Below, in pieces: positions 20,550 to 28,819 of a DNA stretch of 64,000 nucleotides. The notes beneath the pieces were generated by a model, which worked only from the letters and a program-made list of their open reading frames with translations, did no database searches and was not told the origin of the DNA. The stretch's first letter is position 1. Each line of letters opens with the position of its first letter. The stretch covers positions 124,001 through 188,000 of the forward strand of contig NZ_JACHIP010000003.1 of NCBI RefSeq assembly GCF_014203275.1, given 5' to 3'. Made by a program: the position numbers and the translations under genes. The DNA comes from Granulicella aggregans (GTDB lineage: Bacteria > Acidobacteriota > Terriglobia > Terriglobales > Acidobacteriaceae).

Positions 20550-21419
20550 ATGAGTACGTCAACAATCGTTCTGAACACCCTTCAATCAAGTGCAGTTTCC
20601 TTCCTTTCCAGTTACCGTCCGCGGCTTCTGATGTGCGCGCCCCACCTTTACGACGTGGACTACGTCATCAACCCCTGGATGGAAGGCAATGTTCATAGTG
20701 CATCGCGCGAGCGGGCTATGGAGCAATGGAGGGAGTTGTACGACCAATTGTCGCTGGTGGCCGAGGTGGTACTGATTGATCCCCAGCCGGGCTCTCCCGA
20801 TATGGTCTTTACGGCGAACGCCGGGCTTCTCTATAACGGTGAGGTAGCGATCAGCAGCTTCTTCCATCCGGAACGGCAGGGAGAGGAGCCGCACTTTAGA
20901 CGCTGGTTTGAAGAGCAGGGTTACAAGGTGCTGGACCTTGCTCGCGCGACTCCGTTCGAGGGCGAGGGGGATGCGCTGTTTTCGGGAGACAGGACGCGGC
21001 TGTGGGTTGGGTATGGGCCACGCACCTTGGAGTCCAGCCATACGTTTTTACGCGATGCTTGGGATGTAGAGCTTGTGGGATTGGAGCTGGTCGACCCGCG
21101 GTTCTATCACCTAGACACATGCTTCGCGCCGCTGGAGGGAGGGTATGTGATGTATTATCCGGCGGCGTTTGGTGCGGCTTCGTTGCGGAAGATTGAGGCG
21201 TTTTATCCGGAGGATAAAAGGATCATCGTGGCGGAGCAGGACGCTGTACGATTTGCCTGCAATGCCGTGAATATTGGTTCGACCATTATTTTGAATAGGA
21301 TCAGCAATGAGTTGTTAGCTCATTTGAACTCACTTGAGTTTGAGGTGGTGCAGGTGGACTTAAGCGAGTTCCTGCGGGCGGGTGGAGCGGCGAAGTGCCT
21401 GGTGATGAAGCTCGAGTAG
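20550..21419 (+). CDS. Dimethylarginine dimethylaminohydrolase/amidinotransferase-family enzyme
   Basis: 289-aa guanidino-group-modifying enzyme (DDAH/arginine-deiminase fold) that attacks a guanidinium carbon through a covalent Cys adduct. Signatures are SPDMVFTANAGLL (82-94), EGEGDALF (137-144), catalytic His187 and Asp189 in FYHLDTCFAPL, and the nucleophile Cys283 in GGAAKCLVMKLE at the extreme C-terminus. Length and triad are intact. It could be a citrulline- or ornithine-forming enzyme; the substrate cannot be fixed from sequence. The Shine-Dalgarno is weak. Confidence 0.87.
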   Translation: MSTSTIVLNTLQSSAVSFLSSYRPRLLMCAPHLYDVDYVINPWMEGNVHSASRERAMEQWRELYDQLSLVAEVVLIDPQPGSPDMVFTANAGLLYNGEVAISSFFHPERQGEEPHFRRWFEEQGYKVLDLARATPFEGEGDALFSGDRTRLWVGYGPRTLESSHTFLRDAWDVELVGLELVDPRFYHLDTCFAPLEGGYVMYYPAAFGAASLRKIEAFYPEDKRIIVAEQDAVRFACNAVNIGSTIILNRISNELLAHLNSLEFEVVQVDLSEFLRAGGAAKCLVMKLE

Positions 21420-21446
21420 GTGGCAACCCCCCCGCGTCCCACGCCG

Positions 21447-21553
21447 TTATTCTGAACGCAGTGAAGAGTCCCCGCATTTTGCCCGGAGCCCATAATTCCT
21501 GTGGTGTTAGAGGCGGAATGCGGGGATTCTTAGGCTTCGCCTCAGAATGACAG
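21447..21553. repeat. Pair of facing REP-like elements
   Basis: Two related units face each other: TTCTGAACGCAGTGAAGAG plus CCCCGCATT on the left (21447-21478), and AATGCGGGG followed by ATTCTTAGGCTTCGCCTCAG and AATGACAG on the right (21517-21553). They form an imperfect long inverted repeat between convergent genes. Confidence 0.65.
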
Positions 21554-21583
21554 CACGGTGGTTGTCGGTGGATGCCTTGCGAG

Positions 21584-24364
21584 CTACTTCATGGATCGCG
21601 CGGATTCGATCGCTTCTGTGGTGAGTTTCTGCCGGAGCGCTAGGATTTCTTTCCACGGATCTTTCTTCAGGCGAGATCTCCACACTGCGAAATCGGTGAC
21701 GCCGAACTTAGGCAGGGCGCTCCCGTCAAGTTCCTTCCAGGCGAGTGGTATCGAGACGTTGGCACCGGGGCGAGCGCGAGGGGAGAACGGGGCGACGGCA
21801 GTGGCTCCGCGCTCGTTGCGAAGGTAGTCGACATAGATCTTTCCGACGCGTGCGGACTTCGTCATCTTCGAGAGGAACAGATTCGGCGATGTCTTCTCCA
21901 TGGCGAGTGCGATGTTGCGGGCAAAGCTCTTGACCGTCTCCCAATCCTGGGTTGGGTCGATCGGAGTTACGATGTGGAGGCCTTTGCCGCCGGTGGTCTT
22001 GAGGAAGCTTTCGAGGCCGAGCTTCTTCAACCGTTTGCGAACGTTAGTCGCTGCTTCGGAGAGCGTGGACCAGGAGATCGCGGCGTCAGGGTCGAGGTCG
22101 ATGATGATGCGATCCGGATGTTCGAGGTCGTCATTCTTTGAACCCCAGGGGTGGATCTCAAGCACGGCCATCTGTGCGAGGCCAGCAAGGGTCTCGCGGC
22201 TTTCGAGGGTGATGTAGGGCTCGGGCTTACCGCCTTTCTTGTCAGGCACCATGACGGTCGCGATACTCTTCGGCAGCATGGCGGTGACGTGTTTCTGATA
22301 GAAACATGGCGGGCCGACGCCTTCCGGGCAGCGGACGAGGCTGAGCGGTCGACCCGCGATGTGGGGCAGCATGTGTTCTGCGATGGCCCAGTAGTAGTCG
22401 GCGAGGGCCTGCTTGGTTAGGCCGGATTCGGTGTCGAGGACCTTGTCGGGATGAGTCAGCCGAACCGGGGCTTTGTCCTCTTCTTTAGGAAGAGAGAGCT
22501 TTGCTGCGGCTTTGGGCGCGAGGCGATGAGTGGCTGCCTTTGCAGGCTGTGTGCGTGAGCGCTTCGGCGTCGGTGCGGCGTCTTCGCGGACCACCTCCTT
22601 CGCGGGCTTGTCTTCGCGGATGCCGAGGAAGGCGGCCTGACGCAGCTGTAATTCGGCCGTCCATGTAGCGAAGCGGACCTGCGCGACAAGCGTTGGCTTC
22701 ACCCACTTTGCGCCCTTGCGAGCGGCGGAGGGGATCTCCGCGAAGGGCGATTGCGACGTGGCGAGGGCATCGAGCTTATCGCGGGTGCTGCGGTGGGTCT
22801 TCTGGTTGAAGCCGGTGCCGGTGCGTCCGGCGTAGATGAGTTTGCCGTCTTGATAGTAGCCGAGGAGCAGAGCGCCGATGCCGTGAATGCCGTTCGAAGG
22901 CAGCGTGAAGCCGCCGATGACGAACTCCTGCTCGTGCAGGCATTTCAGCTTGAGCCAGTCGCCGTTGCGGCTGGAGACATAGGTGGATTGCGAGCGCTTG
23001 GAGATGATGCCCTCAGCATGCAGGGCGCAGGCGTGCTGAAACATCTGCTCGCCATTGGTCTCGAGGTGCTCGCTGAGACGGAGTACGGTTGGATCGGCAC
23101 CAGTGAGGACGTCGACAAGGAGGTCTTTGCGGTCGACCAGATGACGGTCGCGGGTACTGTGGCCGTTCAGATGGAGGAGGTCGAAGCAAAAGTAGGTGAG
23201 AGGATGTTTCGCGCCGTCCTGGAAGGAGGCCTGGAGATCGGCGAAAGTGGTGGTGCCGTTTTCGGCGACAACGACGACTTCGCCATCGAGCGTGGCTTTT
23301 TCAACTGGAAGAGCCCGGACGGCGTCAGCGATGGAGGTCATGCGGTGGGTCCAGTCGAGGCCGCTGCGCGTGAGCATCTGTACCTTATCGCCGTCTTTGC
23401 GGGCCTGCATACGGTAGCCGTCTAGCTTGAGTTCGTGGATCCAGCCGGGGCCGGTAGGCGGGGCTTCGGCTTCGAGGGCCAGCTGAGGCTTGATGAAGCT
23501 GGGCTGCGACTCGGGTGTCAGGTGCTTCAGGATTGAGTCGAAGGTGAGCCGCTTGACTGGCTCGGAAGTTGCGACCGGAGCAGACTTCTGCGCCTTTGCG
23601 GAAACGGCCAGCGGTTTCTTGTCCTGGCGGTACCAAGCCTTGCCCTTTGCCGTGTCCTTGGAGTTCCAAACGTGGTCTTCCTGCGCGGCGATCTGTTCGA
23701 GAGAACGCTTGGTGACGACAGAGTTTGGCTCTTCCTCGGTGATTGCGGGGGCGTCGGGCGGGCGCTCGAAGTCGTCGTGTTCCTTGATGAGTAGCCAATT
23801 GGGTTTACGCTCCGTCGCAGCCTTGCCACCCATGCGAACAAGCGTCCACTTGCCGTGCATCTTGGTGCCCTTGAGGATGAACTTGAGTGAGCCGTCGCGG
23901 AGGCCGGCATCGACGTCGGCATGGCCTTCTTGCGGTTCCCAGGTCCCTTGGTCCCAGAGCATGACCGTGCCTCCGCCGTACTGTCCGGCGGGAATAATGC
24001 CCTCGAAGCCGCCGTATTCCATGGGGTGATCCTCTACCTGCACGGCGAGGCGCTTATCGGCGACAACATAGCTGGGGCCTTTGGCGCACGCCCAGCTCTT
24101 GAGGACGCCGTTCCAGCCGAGGCGGAAGTCGTAATGAAGATGACTAGCGGCGTGCTTCTGGATGCAAAAGGGGAGTGCTTCTTGTTTGTTCTGCGGACCG
24201 CCGGAGGGTTCGGCGGTGATACCGAAGTCGCGCATCGAGCGATAGCGAGCGAGTTGCTTGTCGACCGCCTTGGAGGCAGTGGCAGGCGTTGCTCTCCTGG
24301 CAGGCTTCTTTGCGGCGGACTTATTTGTCGTTTTCTTAGGAGCAGATTTCTTCGCGCTGGGCAT
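21584..24364 (-). CDS. ligD: ATP-dependent DNA ligase LigD (PE-LIG-POL)
   Basis: 926-aa multifunctional NHEJ ligase. A Lys/Ala-rich N-terminal tail (1-38) precedes the 3'-phosphoesterase domain (about 45-195, KHAASHLHYDFRL metal site from His71), the ligase domain (about 270-600, adenylated Lys313 in ELKLDGYR) and the primase-polymerase domain (about 635-926, with acidic motif IIIDLDPD). The ATG at 24364 is chosen because the longer open frame upstream translates repeat DNA. The ku gene lies 172 nt upstream on the same strand. Confidence 0.95.
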   Translation of the reverse strand: MPSAKKSAPKKTTNKSAAKKPARRATPATASKAVDKQLARYRSMRDFGITAEPSGGPQNKQEALPFCIQKHAASHLHYDFRLGWNGVLKSWACAKGPSYVVADKRLAVQVEDHPMEYGGFEGIIPAGQYGGGTVMLWDQGTWEPQEGHADVDAGLRDGSLKFILKGTKMHGKWTLVRMGGKAATERKPNWLLIKEHDDFERPPDAPAITEEEPNSVVTKRSLEQIAAQEDHVWNSKDTAKGKAWYRQDKKPLAVSAKAQKSAPVATSEPVKRLTFDSILKHLTPESQPSFIKPQLALEAEAPPTGPGWIHELKLDGYRMQARKDGDKVQMLTRSGLDWTHRMTSIADAVRALPVEKATLDGEVVVVAENGTTTFADLQASFQDGAKHPLTYFCFDLLHLNGHSTRDRHLVDRKDLLVDVLTGADPTVLRLSEHLETNGEQMFQHACALHAEGIISKRSQSTYVSSRNGDWLKLKCLHEQEFVIGGFTLPSNGIHGIGALLLGYYQDGKLIYAGRTGTGFNQKTHRSTRDKLDALATSQSPFAEIPSAARKGAKWVKPTLVAQVRFATWTAELQLRQAAFLGIREDKPAKEVVREDAAPTPKRSRTQPAKAATHRLAPKAAAKLSLPKEEDKAPVRLTHPDKVLDTESGLTKQALADYYWAIAEHMLPHIAGRPLSLVRCPEGVGPPCFYQKHVTAMLPKSIATVMVPDKKGGKPEPYITLESRETLAGLAQMAVLEIHPWGSKNDDLEHPDRIIIDLDPDAAISWSTLSEAATNVRKRLKKLGLESFLKTTGGKGLHIVTPIDPTQDWETVKSFARNIALAMEKTSPNLFLSKMTKSARVGKIYVDYLRNERGATAVAPFSPRARPGANVSIPLAWKELDGSALPKFGVTDFAVWRSRLKKDPWKEILALRQKLTTEAIESARSMK

Positions 24365-24442
24365 GGTGGCGTATGTCGCTAGAGCTTTTGAGATTCCAGT
24401 GTCGGAGGGTCCCGTATTCGTGGGTGGACGTTGGCTCCTTAG

Positions 24443-24470
24443 CAGGTCCTTCGCTGCACTCAGGATGACG
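24443..24470. repeat. REP-like palindrome, family B copy 1 (ku-ligD gap)
   Basis: CAGGTCCTTCGCTGCACT followed by CAGGATGACG matches the GCAGRTCCT...AGGATGAC pattern seen near 31366, 38125 and 48745. It lies between ku and ligD. Confidence 0.6.
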
Positions 24471-24536
24471 GCAAGAAACGGGCAAAGACGAATGGTGAAA
24501 CCGATCCCACTTTGCGAGGATGACAAAGAAAGGGGA

Positions 24537-25487
24537 TTATGCGGACTTCCGCTTTGCCGAGGTCTTCGCTGCGGGGGCTGATGTCTTGACCAGGGCGATG
24601 CCTTTCTTTGCGGCAGGTGCGCTCTTCGGCGACTTCTTCTTTGAGGATGAAGATTCCGACGGAGCAGATGCAGCGGCTTCCTTGTTGTCGAGGCTCTTGC
24701 GAAGGGCGTCCATGAGGTTGACGACGTTGTTGCGCTTCGGCGCTGCCGGCTCATCCTTGGGAATGGGAGCGTGGTTGACCTTGGCTTCGACCAATTCCTT
24801 CAGAGCGACTTCGTAGCCATCGACAAATTTCGATGGGTCGAACTTCGCGGCTTTTTTCTTGATCAGCGTCTCGGCGAGATCGAGTGAGTCTTCGTTGATG
24901 GCAACCTTCTTGATGTCGCGGAAGTATTCGGCGGGGTCGCGAAGCTCTTCCTGGTAGCGCATGGTGTAGGCCATCATGCCTGCTCCTTCGGGAGCGGCAG
25001 TGATGGCGAGTACGTGTTCGCGACCTCCGAAGGCGATCTTGCCGAGGGCAGCCTTTTTTGTCTTTTCGAGGGCAGAGCGCACGACTGCGAAAGCCTCGGT
25101 TTGCAGGTCGTTTTCGGGGACGACGAAGTAGGGCTTTTCGAGATACTCCGGGGCGAGGTCGTTGAGGTCAACGAACTGCGTGATCTCGACCGTATGCTTA
25201 GAAGGGACGCGAAGATGCTCGATCTCTTCGGGCTCGATGGTGACGTACTGGCCCTTGGAGTACTCGTAACCCTTCACAATGTCGTTCTTCGCGACGGGAT
25301 CGGAGGCTTCGTCCGGAGACTGTTCGATGGCGGAAGCAAGAACCTTCTGATGGCGAACACGCTCGCCGGTCTTCCGGCTGATCTGATGGAAGTGGATCTC
25401 GCCTTTGGACTCTGTGGCGACGAAGAGCTTCACGGTGAAGGAGACGAGAGAGATCTGAATCTGACCGGACCAGTAGGGACGTGGCAT
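24537..25487 (-). CDS. ku: NHEJ DNA end-binding protein Ku
   Basis: 316-aa bacterial Ku homodimer subunit that bridges double-strand breaks and recruits LigD. The ATG at 25487 gives the conserved opening PRPYWSGQIQISLVSFTVKL; the longer frame from 25601 adds unrelated residues. The core runs to about residue 255, followed by an Ala/Lys/Ser-rich low-complexity tail (about 275-316) that resembles DNA-binding tails of other Ku proteins. Same strand and order as ligD. Confidence 0.95.
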   Translation of the reverse strand: MPRPYWSGQIQISLVSFTVKLFVATESKGEIHFHQISRKTGERVRHQKVLASAIEQSPDEASDPVAKNDIVKGYEYSKGQYVTIEPEEIEHLRVPSKHTVEITQFVDLNDLAPEYLEKPYFVVPENDLQTEAFAVVRSALEKTKKAALGKIAFGGREHVLAITAAPEGAGMMAYTMRYQEELRDPAEYFRDIKKVAINEDSLDLAETLIKKKAAKFDPSKFVDGYEVALKELVEAKVNHAPIPKDEPAAPKRNNVVNLMDALRKSLDNKEAAASAPSESSSSKKKSPKSAPAAKKGIALVKTSAPAAKTSAKRKSA

Positions 25488-25624
25488 GGAGGTAGCCTCA
25501 GGTGATGAGATTCTGCTAGATGCGCGAGGGATGTATCGGCCAGCGCGGGATGACATCTCTTGAAGAGGGGCGATAAGATTCTCTTTCGATAAGCGATTCA
25601 TCCACGAGTCGCAGCGGAGGAACT

Positions 25625-26323
25625 ATGGCTGATCCAATACTTGTTCCCGCAGAAGAGCTGGCAGCAAAGAACAAGGCTCACTTTGCAAATGAGAGCGCGG
25701 AGTATCGTGACGCGCGGAATGCACTGTTGCGCGAAGAGATCGAACTACGGAGACAGATCGAGCGGGTTTCGAGCTTGCGGCGCGCCCTGCCTCGGGGCGG
25801 CGAGGTAGCGAAAGACTATGAGTTCATCTCGGAGTCTGGCCCGGTTCGCCTCTCCGATCTATTCGGCGACAAGGACACGCTGATGGTCTACAGCATGATG
25901 TTTGGGCCGCAGCGTAAGGCTCCTTGCCCGATGTGTACCTCGTTTGTGAGCGCATGGAACGGCGTCGCTTTCAACCTGCGGGAGCGGGTGGCACTGGTGG
26001 TGACGGCTCGTTCGCCGATTGAGCGGCTGTTGGAGTACAAGCAAGAGCGCGGCTTCGGCTTCATCCCGTTCGTGTCCGATACGAGCGGCGACTACACGCG
26101 CGCCTACGTGACTGTTGACGACGCCGATGTCCCGGGTATGAGTATCTTCACGCGCCGCGACGGCGTGATCTCTCACTTTTACAGTACGGAGATGAGCGGA
26201 GAGATGACCGACCCGGGCCAGGATCCTCGTGGTGCGCCGGACCTCGATCCAATGTGGCTGATGCTGGATCTCACTCCCGGAGGACGCGGCACCGATTGGT
26301 ATCCCAAACTGAAGTACTCGTAG
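25625..26323 (+). CDS. DUF899 thioredoxin-fold protein
   Basis: 232-aa protein of the DUF899 family (thioredoxin-like). A charged N-terminal helix with many Arg/Glu (about 20-55) precedes the domain. The redox-like motif is PCPMC (Cys101, Cys104) after VYSMMFGP, and the C-terminal family signature is LDLTPGGRGTDWYPKLKY. It is cytoplasmic, with no signal peptide. An oxidoreductase role is likely but no substrate is known. It diverges from ku across 137 nt. Confidence 0.88.
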   Translation: MADPILVPAEELAAKNKAHFANESAEYRDARNALLREEIELRRQIERVSSLRRALPRGGEVAKDYEFISESGPVRLSDLFGDKDTLMVYSMMFGPQRKAPCPMCTSFVSAWNGVAFNLRERVALVVTARSPIERLLEYKQERGFGFIPFVSDTSGDYTRAYVTVDDADVPGMSIFTRRDGVISHFYSTEMSGEMTDPGQDPRGAPDLDPMWLMLDLTPGGRGTDWYPKLKYS

Positions 26324-26325
26324 TC

Positions 26326-27636
26326 CTATGGGCGCAGGTTCTTTTTGAGGAAGTCGATGTAGATGGCCCAGTCGGAGGCGACCATACCGTGGCCGCCGTC
26401 GTGCATGAAGTAGCTGAGGTCATGGAAGATGGGATGACCGGCGGCGGGCCAGACGTCCGTGCCCAGGTCTTCTTTGCCGAGCAGCTTGTAGGCCGGGCCA
26501 GCGGCGACTTCGGCCAGGAATTCGCCTTTGGGATCGGACCAGTCGTCGGAGCTGCCGGTCTGCAAGAGCAGCGGGCGAGGAGCTATCAGCGAGATGATCA
26601 GATTCGCATCCATCGGTGCTTTGTCGGGAAAGCCGCCGTACGTCGCGTAGTTCGGGGCAAATTGGTAAGCGAACTTCGTGGGGTCAGTCAGGTTGGCGAT
26701 GGTCTCGCCGTAGTTGCGATGGCTGAGTGCCGCGCCGCCTTCGCCCGAGCAGCTTGCGATGACGGCGGCGAAGCGCTGATCGTGCGCACCTGCCCACATG
26801 ACCGTCTTGCCAAGGCGGGAGATGCCGTGGATGGCGACGTGTTTGGCGTCGATGCTCCTATCGGTCTCGAAGTAGTCCTGCACGCGACTCATGCCCCACG
26901 CCCAGGCTGCGACCGAGCCCCAGCCATCCGGAGCGCGACCGGTCTGGCCGGGCTTCTGGTAGAGCGCGCGAATGCCGTTTGAGAAGCCTTGCTGGTAGTC
27001 GGGGTCGATGTCGCCGTAGTAATAGGTCGCTACGCCGAAGCCGGCGTCGATCAGCGCTTCCGCGTCGATGTGGCCGAAGTTGTGGCCCGCCGGTGGTTGC
27101 GGCGGTACTATGCGCGCGTGTGTCTTGGGGTCCCAGACCTTCTCGGGGATGATGCCGGGATCGTCAACCGCATTCTGAACCGCGCCGAAGTTGATGCTGA
27201 AGAGCATCGGCACGGGCTTGGTCGCGTTAGCGGGAAGATAGATCAGGAGGTCGATCGCCGGGCCGGTCTTCTCCTTGTTGAAATAGATGGTGACCTGTTT
27301 GCGGATGGCTTTGCCGTTGAGCGCAGGCGTTCCCTTGTCGACGACCTCGAAGCTCTCGTCTGCGGGGCGGCCCGGAGCGCGGCCATACTGTTGAGTCTCG
27401 ATGATCTCAACGATCTCTGGGCGGCGCTTTGTGTACCAGGTCTTCGCGTCGCGGACGGGCTTGCCGTCGTTGAGCGTGAGCGGGTCGGGTAGGGTGTAGG
27501 TGCCGACCTTTGCCTCATCGTAGTTCGTGGGAGTTCCGGCGGTGACTTCAGAGGTGGGCTTTGGCGTTGTCGGCGCCGTCTGCGCCTGCAAGGTACCGGC
27601 TAAGAGGAACACAAGGAGAGATTCTCTGAAGGTCAT
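26326..27636 (-). CDS. Secreted CE15-like glucuronoyl esterase
   Basis: 436-aa exported alpha/beta-hydrolase. The ATG at 27636 gives a signal peptide (ESLLVFLLAGTLQAQ). The CE15 nucleophile motif is HGISRLGKTVMWAGAHDQRF with Ser273; the family glutamate region is SCSGEGGAALSHRN, and the catalytic His is in WPAAGHPIFHDLSYFMHDGGHG. Known members cleave lignin-carbohydrate glucuronoyl esters, fitting a plant-matter degrader. Its stop is 3 nt past the convergent DUF899 stop, so the two genes end back-to-back. Confidence 0.85.
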   Translation of the reverse strand: MTFRESLLVFLLAGTLQAQTAPTTPKPTSEVTAGTPTNYDEAKVGTYTLPDPLTLNDGKPVRDAKTWYTKRRPEIVEIIETQQYGRAPGRPADESFEVVDKGTPALNGKAIRKQVTIYFNKEKTGPAIDLLIYLPANATKPVPMLFSINFGAVQNAVDDPGIIPEKVWDPKTHARIVPPQPPAGHNFGHIDAEALIDAGFGVATYYYGDIDPDYQQGFSNGIRALYQKPGQTGRAPDGWGSVAAWAWGMSRVQDYFETDRSIDAKHVAIHGISRLGKTVMWAGAHDQRFAAVIASCSGEGGAALSHRNYGETIANLTDPTKFAYQFAPNYATYGGFPDKAPMDANLIISLIAPRPLLLQTGSSDDWSDPKGEFLAEVAAGPAYKLLGKEDLGTDVWPAAGHPIFHDLSYFMHDGGHGMVASDWAIYIDFLKKNLRP

Positions 27637-27842
27637 GCAAGGGTTTCCTCGGTGTGCGAGAGACAGCGCAAACGATTCAGATGGGCGATCGGTTACGAGA
27701 CGCAAGGGTAGAGATGGCTGGGTTGTGCTGTCAACCGAACGACTCTTGCGGAGCTCACGCTGGTAGATTTTGCCTAGGTTTGGACGGACAAAAGTGATAC
27801 TTTGCGATGTAGAAACTTCAAGGAGCGAGGCATAGAGGATTA

Positions 27843-28526
27843 ATGATTTCGAAGGCGTTTAGATATGGCTTTGTTGCCGCAGTGCTGGCTATCTTGCTCT
27901 CGCCATTTGCCGGGCATAACTCCGCGTCAGCGCAGTCACCAAAGCTTGAAAGCTGCAAGCCTGCGAGCGAGCGCACGGGGCAGGAAGGCTGCTGGATTAT
28001 CGCGAGTTCCCGGTTGGGCAAGCTCGCGGACAAGCCCGTCTTTTGGACGCTTGATGTCTATCCGACGAAGGCGAATGCGGAGCACGATGCGACGCCTGGG
28101 AGCACGGTTGTGGAGGCGCTCGGAAAGGTGTGGCTCCTTACCGTGGGCGACAAGATCAAGCCAGCGGCGCAGGCTACACGCATGGCGGAGATTGGGCCAT
28201 TGCCCGTGAAGGTGGGCGAAGACTATACCGCGCAGTACAGGGAGTCGATCATGCAGCCTGGCGCGGTCAGCCGGACGCACCTGCACTCCGGCCCTGAGAT
28301 CTTTTACACGGAAGAGGGGCAGACCTGCCTTGAAACGCCAGCCGGGAAGCAGGTGAGCAGCAAGGGAATGAATCTAGTTGTGGCAGAAGGCGAGCCGATG
28401 GAGTTGATGGCCACCGGCAGCGAGATGCGCCGAGGCATCGTGCTGGTGTTGCACTCGTCCGATAAGCCACACACTACGCTGGTTACCGATTGGCACTCGA
28501 AGGGACTTTGCAAAGAGGGGCGCTGA
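27843..28526 (+). CDS. Secreted cupin-domain protein
   Basis: 227-aa exported protein with a signal peptide (residues 1-31). The C-terminal about 100 residues are a cupin: the metal motif VSRTHLHSGPEIFYTEEGQT (about 139-158) supplies two His and Glu. The N-terminal half (Cys-containing ESCKPASERTGQEGCW) has no family that I recognise. It could be a small-molecule-binding protein or a dioxygenase-like enzyme; nothing nearby points to a substrate. Confidence 0.78.
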   Translation: MISKAFRYGFVAAVLAILLSPFAGHNSASAQSPKLESCKPASERTGQEGCWIIASSRLGKLADKPVFWTLDVYPTKANAEHDATPGSTVVEALGKVWLLTVGDKIKPAAQATRMAEIGPLPVKVGEDYTAQYRESIMQPGAVSRTHLHSGPEIFYTEEGQTCLETPAGKQVSSKGMNLVVAEGEPMELMATGSEMRRGIVLVLHSSDKPHTTLVTDWHSKGLCKEGR

Positions 28527-28549
28527 TCTCTTCGTCACCGATTCGTGAT

Positions 28550-28819
28550 CTAAGTCCCGAATCGCTTGACGCTTCTTGCCTTCAGCTTTGCAGCTTCTTC
28601 TTCGCGATTCTTCGGGGGAGCATTCGTTTCAAGCGAACGCAGGAACTCCGTAGAGATTCCTGTAATGGCGTCGATCGCGGCGAGAAACGTCGCCTCGTTT
28701 GCCTTGGATGGCTTGTTGATGCCGCTGATCTTGCGGACGAACTGAAGCGATGCGGCGTGGACTTCGCTATCCGTCACCGGCGGATCGAAGTTGAAGAGCA
28801 TCTTGATGTTGCGGCACAT
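28550..28819 (-). CDS. DUF2277 family protein, copy 1
   Basis: 89-aa protein opening MCRNIKMLFNFDPPVTD, the DUF2277 hallmark, with KISGINKPSKAN centrally and a basic C-terminus. Function of the family is unknown. The ATG at 28819 is chosen by alignment with the paralogue at 31416-31685; an upstream ATG (28855) adds 12 residues absent there. Its first 53 nt overlap the end of the EAL gene, implying co-transcription and translational coupling. Confidence 0.9.
   Translation of the reverse strand: MCRNIKMLFNFDPPVTDSEVHAASLQFVRKISGINKPSKANEATFLAAIDAITGISTEFLRSLETNAPPKNREEEAAKLKARSVKRFGT

Noticed and set aside
24365..24754. N-terminal extension of LigD
   Set aside because: The extra residues translate the ku 3' end and a repeat in another frame (AVILSAAKDL-like text is typical of translated repeats); the ATG at 24364 begins the family-like Lys-rich tail.
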